Shown here one piece after another: positions 32,988 through 40,550 of a stretch of 49,177 nucleotides of DNA (its first letter is position 1; each line of letters starts with the position of its first letter). The stretch spans positions 1 to 49,177 of the forward strand of contig JAPOVL010000055.1 in assembly GCA_026708115.1 (NCBI GenBank). Reading direction: 5' to 3'. The translations under genes and the position numbers were made by a program. This DNA comes from Chloroflexota bacterium (GTDB lineage Bacteria > Chloroflexota > Anaerolineae > Aggregatilineales > Phototrophicaceae). The notes under the pieces are model-generated. The model was not told the DNA's origin and did not search any database. It worked only from the letters and a program-made list of their open reading frames with translations.

Positions 32988-33250
32988 AGACCGTTGCGCG
33001 GACGAGGCAAACTTCGGCGTGTTTCGTCCATTTTTCGCCTCTGGCTGGCGCGGCAAAGCACGGAGTCTTGCTTTCGGCCGGGCATGGTCACTGTGGCTAA
33101 TGTCCTTCATCCTGTGTTAAAATCGCAAGCTCGGACGAAGTCGGCAAAGGGCGCGTCCGCTACACATTTGGATAGAGGCGGCGATGTCCGCGCAGGACTT
33201 TGCCATCTTTATCCAGAAATCGTATGTCTAGTTCTCAAAGGAGAATTTCC

Positions 33251-34531
33251 ATGAAACGTCTATTTCTTATATTGGCCTTGCTCGCGTTCGCGCTCCCGGT
33301 TGCGGCGGACGATATGGGGGGTTGCAATATTGACGCGCCGGAAAGCGCCGCGACGATCAACATGATTGGCTGGACCTATCCCATCATCGACTTCTACGCC
33401 AGCGAGCTCGAAGCATGCAACGACGTCGACAATATCGACGTTAACACGCAGTTGCTCGATTCCGGCTCGGCTCACGATCAATTGCGCTTGGCATTGGGCG
33501 CAGGCGGCACGTCGCCCTACGACATCATCATGGTGACCCAGGCCGATGTGTATTCCTATGTTGCCGAAGGCTGGATGATGCCGCTCAACGACTTGATTGA
33601 CAAATACGGCGATGAGTTCGACATATCGGACATCGCCGGAATCGGAAGTATGACAGTCGATGGCAATATCTATGCCCTGCCGATGGAATTCAATACACGT
33701 CACCTTTTCTATCGTCCGGACCTGCTCGAGAAACACATGATTGATGTTCCCGAGACCTGGGATGATGTCATCGCCGCTTGCGAAGTCTTGGCTGCCGAAG
33801 ACAGTATTGTGATACCCTTCACCATTCAATTGCACGCCGGTTGGGCTTGGCGCCTCGAATTTCTCGATCTGCTTCTTGGCTTTGGCGGAAAAGCGCTCAA
33901 CGAAGATATGACGCCAGCGTTCAACAGTGAAGAAGGTGTAATGGCGTTGGAGAAGCTGGTCGAGATCACCGATGCTTGCATGGGCGAAGAGGGCTTGACT
34001 TACAGCATTGATGATAGCCAAATCGGTATCGCCACAGGTGAACTGGCAATGGCATTCACTTGGACGAGCCGCGCCGCGGCCATGGATGATCCCGATTTCT
34101 CCGATTACGTCGGCGGTATCGAGTTCGGGCCTGCTTTGCGAGCGACTGCCGATGGTCCCTACGCTTCGACGAGCGGTGGCGCTGCATTGGGCATTCCTGC
34201 CGATATTGATGATGATCCCGAGCTAGTATTTCAGATCATTCTTGAAGCGCTTGACGTCGAAAGTCAGATACGCGGCGCTGAAGTCGGTGTAATCAGCCGA
34301 AATGCCGTCGTCGCAGAATCCGATGCGCGGTACTTTTGGGTTGTGTTCGAGAATATCAATGGCGGTGTTCAGAGCACGCCAAATCCAGCGATGGGCGCGG
34401 TTGTAAACCCGGTGCTAGGTAACTACCTGCCGCAGATCGTCACTGGGGAAATGTCCGCTGCCGAGCTGCTTGACGCCGCCGCCGAAGCCTATACGGCGGA
34501 AGCGACCGCTCAAGGATTCATCGAGAGCTAG
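33251..34531 (+). CDS. Sugar ABC transporter extracellular solute-binding protein (family 1)
   Basis: A 426-residue binding protein of the SBP_bac_1 type. Signal peptide about 1-20 (LFLILALLAFALPVAA) without a lipobox. The body shows LGAGGTSPYDIIMVTQADVY, GWMMPLNDLIDKYGDEF, YALPMEFNTRHLFYRPDLL and VPETWDDVIAACEVLA, as in oligosaccharide and glycerol-3-phosphate binding proteins. It delivers a carbohydrate to the permease pair encoded further downstream; no ATPase gene is present in the block, so a shared MsmX-like ATPase encoded elsewhere is presumed. The ATG has AAAGGAGAA upstream; an earlier in-frame start at 33200 is not needed. The ligand is unknown. Confidence 0.92.
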   Translation: MKRLFLILALLAFALPVAADDMGGCNIDAPESAATINMIGWTYPIIDFYASELEACNDVDNIDVNTQLLDSGSAHDQLRLALGAGGTSPYDIIMVTQADVYSYVAEGWMMPLNDLIDKYGDEFDISDIAGIGSMTVDGNIYALPMEFNTRHLFYRPDLLEKHMIDVPETWDDVIAACEVLAAEDSIVIPFTIQLHAGWAWRLEFLDLLLGFGGKALNEDMTPAFNSEEGVMALEKLVEITDACMGEEGLTYSIDDSQIGIATGELAMAFTWTSRAAAMDDPDFSDYVGGIEFGPALRATADGPYASTSGGAALGIPADIDDDPELVFQIILEALDVESQIRGAEVGVISRNAVVAESDARYFWVVFENINGGVQSTPNPAMGAVVNPVLGNYLPQIVTGEMSAAELLDAAAEAYTAEATAQGFIES

Positions 34532-34636
34532 TCCCGTATCGAGTCGCCGCGCCCATCCTCGCTTGGGGACAGGGCGCGGTCAAGTCGGGCGAGCCGCCGG
34601 TTCGCCCCCACCTGCAGCAAGATCTGCGCTTTGTAG

Positions 34637-34706
34637 GGGTCAGGTCGCGTAGGTCGCGTAGACGCTGATCGCCGACACAGACCTGCGCCGGCAGTTGACC
34701 CTTTTT
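34637..34706 (+). terminator. Hairpin repeat with U tract between binding protein and hydrolase genes
   Basis: Outer arms GGGTCA (34637-34642) and TGACCC (34696-34701) enclose AGGTC...GACCT and are followed by five T. The nonamer GGTCGCGTA occurs twice in tandem at 34643-34660. The element shares its GGTCGCGTAGAC and ACACAGACC parts with the repeat at 4954-5006. It could act as a partial terminator that lowers expression of the downstream genes relative to the binding protein. Confidence 0.45.
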
Positions 34707-34738
34707 GCTTGTCCTGCAAATCAGGCGGCGCTGCGTTC

Positions 34739-35686
34739 ATGGTTAAGCTCGTTCCGGCTGCCTCGCTTGACCTCGGCGAACCATTCGGTGAGATCGTCGA
34801 TGTTGGCGGTCGGGCGGTCCATGTTGTGGAGATGGGGGAGGGCAGCCCAACCGTCTGGCTCGAGAACGGCTGGTTGGGCACGACCCTGGGCTGGCAGCCC
34901 TTCCAGGGGATGCCGGCGGCGCATTGCCGAGTTTGCGCCTACGATCGCGCGGGAATTGCCTGGAGCGACCCAAATGATAGCTATCGGACGGCGCAGAACG
35001 AGGCGGAAGAATTCCGCGCCTTGCTGGATGCCCGGGGCGAAGACGAACCGGTCATTTTGCTGGCTTGGTCAGGGGGCGGACCGGTTGCGCAGATCTTCGC
35101 CGCCGATCATCCGGAGCGAGTCGCCGGCTTGATCTTGATGGACGCCATTCCGCCAGGCTATGACTTGTGGGCGACACAGACCTATCCCGATCGATACCCA
35201 TGTGAGTGGCAAGACAAACTCGAAGGCATTCGCTGTTTCGCCGAACGCGCGTCGAAAGGGACGCTGCGCGAAAGTGACATTGTCGGCTGGATCACGCCGG
35301 AGACAGCCACGCGCCATGGCGCACGCTACAAGAAACAGCTTTTGAACAATCCCAATTACTGGTGGACCTATTACTGGCAGAACCAATACATCTTCGCCAG
35401 CGGCGCGAAAGTTCAGTCCAGAGGCTCGCTTGGAGATCTGCCGCTTAGGGTGATTGTTGCGACAGCGGAGGCGCGGTGCGATGACGCCTATATTCGCAGC
35501 CTCGGTGAAATGTGGCGCGCCATGCAATACCCGCAAGCGCGGCTCTCTTCACGGGGCCGGGTAGTGCCGGTTGCGGCCGGCCACGCCGTCTTCCGCGAGC
35601 AGCCGCAAGCCGTCATTGACGTCATTCTGGATCTGATCGCAGAAATACGACGGGGGCCGGATACCTTTCCGAAGACGGCACGCTAA
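34739..35686 (+). CDS. Alpha/beta hydrolase
   Basis: A 315-residue alpha/beta-hydrolase-fold protein. The nucleophile elbow is LLAWSGGGPVAQ with S111; the region after strand 3 reads VWLENGWLG, with NG where many relatives have HG; the catalytic histidine is probably in VAAGHAVFREQP near the C-terminus. No signal peptide is seen. It may be an esterase acting on an acylated sugar taken up by the surrounding ABC transporter, since it is encoded between the binding protein and the permeases and only 20 bases before permease 1. The ATG at 34739 has only AGGCGG upstream; a TTG at 34709 is the alternative. Substrate unknown. Confidence 0.85.
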   Translation: MVKLVPAASLDLGEPFGEIVDVGGRAVHVVEMGEGSPTVWLENGWLGTTLGWQPFQGMPAAHCRVCAYDRAGIAWSDPNDSYRTAQNEAEEFRALLDARGEDEPVILLAWSGGGPVAQIFAADHPERVAGLILMDAIPPGYDLWATQTYPDRYPCEWQDKLEGIRCFAERASKGTLRESDIVGWITPETATRHGARYKKQLLNNPNYWWTYYWQNQYIFASGAKVQSRGSLGDLPLRVIVATAEARCDDAYIRSLGEMWRAMQYPQARLSSRGRVVPVAAGHAVFREQPQAVIDVILDLIAEIRRGPDTFPKTAR

Positions 35687-35706
35687 GAAATAGAGGGAGA
35701 TTGTTT

Positions 35707-36567
35707 ATGAATAAAGGAAGTTTTGCTTTTTTTGTGGGTCCTAGCGTATTTGTCATGTTGGCGCTGATGACCCTCCCGCTGCTGGCGTCAATCGTGCTGG
35801 GCCTGCATTTTATCACCTTCCGCAATCTCGATGAGCCGCTTTGGGTCGGCCTGAGAAACTATGAGGAAGTCCTTGGCGATCCCGAGTTTTGGGATTCTTT
35901 GGAGTTCACGATACTTTTCATCATCGCCGCTGTGCCGCTGCGCATCGTCCTCGGCTTGATGTTCGCCCTGCTGCTTGATCAGATCACGCGCTTTCGCGGC
36001 CTCTTCATCGCTGCGGCGCTGGTGCCCTTTGTCATGACGCCTGTGGTCGGCACGCTGATATTCCGCGATATGTTTGATCGAGGTGGTCCTTATTGGTACT
36101 GGATGCAGCAGTTATTCGACTATCGCATGTTCATGAACAGCACCACTGTGCCGATTTTGATTGTCTTCCACAGCATCTGGACAGCAACGCCCTTCGCCAT
36201 GATCGTGCTGTTCGCCGGCTTGCAGACGCTGCCGCAAGAGTCGCTGGAAGCAGCGCGCGTTGACGGCGCAACCTGGTTGCGCCAACTCTGGCATATCGCC
36301 ATCCCGCATCTGCGCTCGCTTTTCGTTTTCATCGGTTTGATTTCGATCATGGATGCCTACCGTGTCTTTGACAGCGTCTTCGTGCTAACGCAGCAGAACC
36401 CGATTTATGATGCCGAGACGATCATGTACTACAATTTTCAGGTCGCGCTCAGTTTCGGTCGGCTGGGCAAAGCCAATGCCATGAGCGTGCTGACGGTGCT
36501 GGGTATTTTCGTCGTCTTGATTCCATTTCTCGTCATAACCTATCGTGACCAGGTGGAGGAAAGCTGA
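35707..36567 (+). CDS. Sugar ABC transporter permease 1 (MalF/UgpA type)
   Basis: A 286-residue permease of the BPD_transp_1 family, with six predicted hydrophobic segments. The cytoplasmic EAA loop that docks onto the ATPase reads EAARVDGATWLRQLWHIAIP, a good match to the family consensus. N-terminal segments include FFVGPSVFVMLALMTLPLLA. It pairs with permease 2, whose start overlaps its stop by one base (TGATG), so the two are translated together. The ATG at 35707 follows GGGAG at seven bases. It should form half of the pore for the sugar bound by the protein encoded at 33251-34531. Confidence 0.92.
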   Translation: MNKGSFAFFVGPSVFVMLALMTLPLLASIVLGLHFITFRNLDEPLWVGLRNYEEVLGDPEFWDSLEFTILFIIAAVPLRIVLGLMFALLLDQITRFRGLFIAAALVPFVMTPVVGTLIFRDMFDRGGPYWYWMQQLFDYRMFMNSTTVPILIVFHSIWTATPFAMIVLFAGLQTLPQESLEAARVDGATWLRQLWHIAIPHLRSLFVFIGLISIMDAYRVFDSVFVLTQQNPIYDAETIMYYNFQVALSFGRLGKANAMSVLTVLGIFVVLIPFLVITYRDQVEES

Positions 36568-37571
36568 TGACACAAACAAAAAGCCCTGTGGCGAGAATCT
36601 TCATTTACATCGTGCTGGCGCTGTTCACGATTTACAACATCCTGCCCTTTGGCTGGACGATCATGAACTCGGTCAAGCTGCCGAAGGACGCCAACGCCCG
36701 TACGCCTCGCTTTGTTTTCAGCCCCACGGGCGAGAACTATGCCGACCTCTGGCTGAACGTGTCGCCGGAAAAATTTGCTCCTTACGGCCTGGCGCTGATA
36801 CTGATCGTCTTTGTCTTGATTGTCATCGGACTCTCGGCCAAGCGCATACCCGCACCTAATTCGCTGGTTTACATTGGCTGCATCTTCGCCGGCATCATCG
36901 TCGCTGTCGCTTTGCCACGGGTCGTCAACACAGCGGAATTCTATGACTATCTAATCAACAGCGTAATTGTGACGGTGGGCACGTTGTGCGTCTCGCTGAG
37001 CATCGGCGCGCTGGCCGGTTATGGGTTGGCGCGATTTCGGCATGTCGTCTCGGTCTATATCCTGGTAATTGCGCTGGCATTCCGGTCGCTGCCGAGCCTG
37101 GCGCTGGTGTTGCCGTTCTATTATCTGGGTCAGCTTTCTGGCTTATACGATACACATATTTTGTTGATATTCTGTCTGGTGGCGGTGAACCAGCCTTTCA
37201 CGATCTGGATGCTGCGCAGCTTTTTCATGGAGATCCCGCGCGAAATCGAAGAAGCGGCGATGATTGACGGCGCTGGGCGCTTGCGCTCCTTTGTATCTGT
37301 GATCGTGCCGATCATGTGGCCCGGCATCATCACGACAGGTCTGTTCACCCTACTTCTTGCCTACAACGATTTTCTGCTGGCGCGCATATTGACACAGATC
37401 AACTGGACGCTTCCCGTTGGCATCGCGCAGTTCACCGGAGGAGAAGATCCCGGGCATGTTACACTCGCGGCCGCGGCCTCCGTGTCCACGACGCTGCCCA
37501 TTCTCGTTGTCATCATCTTCTTCCAGAAGTATCTGATCCGCGGGCTGGCCTCTGGCGCTGTGAAGGGGTAG
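36567..37571 (+). CDS. Sugar ABC transporter permease 2 (MalG/UgpE type) with inserted membrane segments
   Basis: A 334-residue permease, about 55 residues longer than usual. The N-terminal membrane segment is followed by the typical SVKLPKDANARTPRFVFSPT, then by an insertion at about residues 73-117 with two extra hydrophobic stretches (LALILIVFVLIVIGL and GCIFAGIIVAVALP), before the family sequence resumes at FYDYLINSVIVTVGTL. The EAA loop is EAAMIDGAGRLRSFVSVIVP. The C-terminus YLIRGLASGAVKG is standard for this family. It is translationally coupled to permease 1. The extra segments do not disturb the ATPase-docking loop, so the protein is probably functional. Confidence 0.9.
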   Translation: MTQTKSPVARIFIYIVLALFTIYNILPFGWTIMNSVKLPKDANARTPRFVFSPTGENYADLWLNVSPEKFAPYGLALILIVFVLIVIGLSAKRIPAPNSLVYIGCIFAGIIVAVALPRVVNTAEFYDYLINSVIVTVGTLCVSLSIGALAGYGLARFRHVVSVYILVIALAFRSLPSLALVLPFYYLGQLSGLYDTHILLIFCLVAVNQPFTIWMLRSFFMEIPREIEEAAMIDGAGRLRSFVSVIVPIMWPGIITTGLFTLLLAYNDFLLARILTQINWTLPVGIAQFTGGEDPGHVTLAAAASVSTTLPILVVIIFFQKYLIRGLASGAVKG

Positions 37572-37736
37572 GAGCGGAAGATTGACCGATCCCTCGACCC
37601 AGAAGGCGGGACGCGAATTAAACTTGGCGGAGAGACGCTTTCGCATATTGGCGCCATGTGGACACAGTCACCGCCGAGATAGATTCATGGCGAGGGTACA
37701 TTTGTCTTGCGCTATTCGCGAGAGGAGAAAATATAA

Positions 37737-39104
37737 GTGAATATCATCTGCGTCGTGACCGACACGCTCCGAGCCGATTACCTGCCGACCTACGGCAATT
37801 CACAAGTCATCGCGCCCAATTTGACCCGTTTTGCCGAAGAAGCCATCGTCTTTGAGGACTGTCATGCCGCGTCCTTCCCGACTGTGCCGACGCGCGCCGA
37901 TATCGCTACCGGTCGCTTTACGCTGACCTACCTCGGTTGGGGGCCACTGCCGCAAGACGAAATCACCCTGGCCGACCTGATGACGAAGGCGGGTTATACC
38001 ACCATGGGCGTGGGTGACACGCCCTTTCTCATTCGCAACGGCTACGGCTATGATCGCGGCTTTGACGACTTTATCTGGATACGCGGCCAGCGCGAGGCAT
38101 CTGGCAGGCCCGATGTCACCAGCCAATGGACCGAAGAAGACGATCGCTTCGCACCGCAGACCTTCAAAGCGGCGATGGACTGGGTTGAGCGCCATTACGA
38201 TGAACAGTTCTTCCTGTATATCGACGCCTGGGACCCGCACGAACCTTGGGATCCGCCGGCGCATTATGTGAAACCCTATTTGCCTGATTACCAGGGCGAA
38301 CAGGTCTATCCAGCCTATTGGGATTGGCAGGATGCCGGTTATAGCGAACGAGATCTCGAGATTGCCAAAGCGACCTACATGGGTGAAATCACGATGGTGG
38401 ATCGCTGGTTCGGCTTGCTGGTTGATCGCCTCAAGTCGCTGGGTGTATATGAGGATACGGCGATTTTATTTGTCTCCGATCACGGTTTCTATTTCGGCGA
38501 ATTCGGCATCTTTGGCAAGAGCCGATTCCGCTGGCCGGATAACACCATTCCGGTAATGGAAGCGATGGCGCGCTTCAAGCTGGGCGCGATCTCTCACCGG
38601 ACTCCCAAGCACAACGAGATCACGCATGTTCCGCTCTTCGTCAAGATCCCCGGCTACCGTCATCAGCGCGTGTCCGGGCTGGTCAGCATTCCCGATATCA
38701 TGCCCACCATGCTGGAACTGGCGGGGATTGATCCGCCAGGGCGGGTACAGGCCAAGTCCGTCTTGCCGCTCGTCCGCGGGGACGTTGACCGGCTGCACGA
38801 GATCGTCGTGACATCACAGGCGCTGGCGGATACGGCGGGCAATACGACCAAGGTAGTCGACGACAATGAACGCGTGGTCGTTGAAGTGTCGCCAAGTACG
38901 ATTCGCGACGGCCAATGGGACTTTCTGTATGCCCTGGAAGGAGAGCGCATCGAGCTTTACGACGCCGTCAATGATCCCGATCACCAGCGCAATCTCGCCG
39001 ACGAGCGTCGTGATATCTGCGAGATGATGCATGCCAAGTTCGTGGCTTGGATGGACGAAATGGATACGCCCGAAGCATACGCCGCGCCCCGGCGCAAGCT
39101 GTAA
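37737..39104 (+). CDS. Sulfatase-fold (alkaline phosphatase superfamily) hydrolase with threonine at the nucleophile position
   Basis: A 455-residue protein of the PF00884 sulfatase fold. Metal-binding motifs are VVTDTLRADYL at the N-terminus (D9) and FVSDHGFYFGEFG in the middle; the end has DPDHQRNLADE. The active-site motif that is C/S-x-P-x-R in sulfatases reads T49-V-P-T-R, followed by the usual TG at 58-59. Without cysteine or serine no formylglycine can form, so this is likelier a threonine-nucleophile phosphoesterase or phosphotransferase than a sulfatase. No signal peptide. The GTG start lies behind GAGGAG. It is the last gene of the carbohydrate block, 165 bases after permease 2. Substrate unknown. 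Confidence 0.85.
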   Translation: MNIICVVTDTLRADYLPTYGNSQVIAPNLTRFAEEAIVFEDCHAASFPTVPTRADIATGRFTLTYLGWGPLPQDEITLADLMTKAGYTTMGVGDTPFLIRNGYGYDRGFDDFIWIRGQREASGRPDVTSQWTEEDDRFAPQTFKAAMDWVERHYDEQFFLYIDAWDPHEPWDPPAHYVKPYLPDYQGEQVYPAYWDWQDAGYSERDLEIAKATYMGEITMVDRWFGLLVDRLKSLGVYEDTAILFVSDHGFYFGEFGIFGKSRFRWPDNTIPVMEAMARFKLGAISHRTPKHNEITHVPLFVKIPGYRHQRVSGLVSIPDIMPTMLELAGIDPPGRVQAKSVLPLVRGDVDRLHEIVVTSQALADTAGNTTKVVDDNERVVVEVSPSTIRDGQWDFLYALEGERIELYDAVNDPDHQRNLADERRDICEMMHAKFVAWMDEMDTPEAYAAPRRKL

Positions 39105-39216
39105 GGCTTGTCCCATACTCAATTTGTGGTGAACAAGCTGGCCGTCGAGACCTGCTGACAGCAACGCACGCCACTATTTAGCGAGTCAAGCCACAAAATA
39201 CATACAAGCCTTGTAG

Positions 39217-39237
39217 GGGCGTTTCAACGAAACGCCC
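39217..39237. repeat. Palindromic intergenic repeat GGGCGTTTC-AAC-GAAACGCCC
   Basis: A perfect 9-bp stem with a three-base loop, preceded by TTGTAGG, between the converging sulfatase-fold gene and binding-protein gene 5. No T tract follows directly on either strand, so it looks like a dispersed repeat. TTGTAGGGG also opens the repeat near 34631. Confidence 0.6.
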
Positions 39238-39267
39238 GCAATTTGCCGGCTGTTTTTCGCGGGCGCC

Positions 39268-40467
39268 TCAGCCACTCCGCGCATCAAGCGCAGCCCGCTG
39301 TTCGGCGATCATCTCCGGGCTGCATTCCAGCCCGGCGAAGAATTCCAGGTCCGCCGCGCGACGCTCTTCCATGGACATGTCGCCCAACTGCATGCCTGGC
39401 TCGTCGACGTCCGCCGCCATGCCCGCGGATCTTTCCCCATCTTTTATGACGAAGTTCGCCATCGCCAGCAGATCTTCCGAGATTTCGATGCCTTGTTCAG
39501 CCGCTGAATCCAGATTGATCGCTATGCCGAAACTGCGTGATTGATTGATGCGGATGTCGGCTAGGTCAATATCGCCCTTGAGATGGGCATTCAGTATTCG
39601 GGCCGCGATCACTCCTTCGTCATAAAAGCCGTGGAAACCGGCAGCGACTGTCACGCCGCGATAAACTTGCTGTATGACAGGCGCGTATAGTGGTATGCCA
39701 TGTTCCGACGTTAGCTGCAGCAGAACAGGCGTTCCCTGCAGGGTTAGGGGATTGATGGAAAGAACGATCGCTTCTACGCCTTTGCTGAACAGACTTTCCG
39801 CCGCTACATTTAGATCCGCAAGTGTGATGGCGGAAGCGACCTCGACTGTCAAATCAAGCGACTCGCCGATTGCCTTAATTCTTTCTGCGCCGATAAGGCT
39901 GGTTGGTTGATCCGGCGTTACGATCGTACCGAGGGTTTTGATATCCGGATTCTGAATCAAAACAAGCGGCACATACTCTGCAAACGACAACACCGGCTGC
40001 GTGCCCGCAACATGGTCCGGTTTGATGCAGGGGGCGTCCGCAATCCCGGTACCGAAGGGCGCGGTAACCAGGCTAAAGAGAATCGCCGGCGGGTCTTCCA
40101 TGTCGCGGGTCGCACTCACAGCGATTTGCGCTACCTGCGTTGTGATAGTCACCAGCGCGTCCGCTCCTCTGTCCAGCACTTCCTCGACCATCAGATTGAC
40201 CGACGGCAGGTCGAAGCCGGCATCCCGATAGAGCAGATTGATATTCTCGCCATTGAGGTCATAGGACTCATTCAACGCGGCGCGTTCTGCGGAAGTAAGA
40301 TATCCGTACGCTTCCAGCGAATCGAGGATACCATCTGTAGCCGCCGCGACCGGGGCTGTTCCGGCATAGCGCAGAAAGGCTACTGTTGGCTTGCTATCAT
40401 CTTGAGCCAGTGCCGGTGTCGCGAGTGTCAGCCACAATACAGCATTGAGCACTATTCGTCTAAACAT
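39268..40467 (-). CDS. PF04392-type ABC transporter substrate-binding protein 5
   Basis: A 399-residue paralogue on the far side of the carbohydrate block. Signal peptide about 1-21 (LNAVLWLTLATPALA), mature start QDDSKPTVAFLRYAGT. Family marks are LYRDAGFDLPSVNLMVEEV, LVTITTQVAQIAVSATRDM, GTGIADAPCIKPDHVAG and AINLDSAAEQGIEISEDL. Two mature cysteines as in the others; the tail CSPEMIAEQRAALDA is shared almost exactly with paralogue 6. The ATG has AAGGAGA upstream. It lies 83 bases downstream of paralogue 6 and is probably the last gene of a permease-ATPase-binding protein transcript. No obvious U-tract terminator follows it. Confidence 0.9.
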   Translation of the reverse strand: MFRRIVLNAVLWLTLATPALAQDDSKPTVAFLRYAGTAPVAAATDGILDSLEAYGYLTSAERAALNESYDLNGENINLLYRDAGFDLPSVNLMVEEVLDRGADALVTITTQVAQIAVSATRDMEDPPAILFSLVTAPFGTGIADAPCIKPDHVAGTQPVLSFAEYVPLVLIQNPDIKTLGTIVTPDQPTSLIGAERIKAIGESLDLTVEVASAITLADLNVAAESLFSKGVEAIVLSINPLTLQGTPVLLQLTSEHGIPLYAPVIQQVYRGVTVAAGFHGFYDEGVIAARILNAHLKGDIDLADIRINQSRSFGIAINLDSAAEQGIEISEDLLAMANFVIKDGERSAGMAADVDEPGMQLGDMSMEERRAADLEFFAGLECSPEMIAEQRAALDARSG

Positions 40468-40550
40468 GCAATTTCTCCTTCTTTACGAATGACCCGATTG
40501 GTTGACACAATTCATCTCGTTCCGATTTAGCGGAACGCCGCGATGTTGGT

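Noticed and set aside
37737..39104. Annotation as an active formylglycine sulfatase
   Set aside because: The modified residue position is threonine, which formylglycine-generating enzymes cannot convert.
39217..39237. The hairpin as terminator of the sulfatase-fold gene or of binding-protein gene 5
   Set aside because: No T tract follows the stem on either strand, and its sequence looks like a dispersed repeat.
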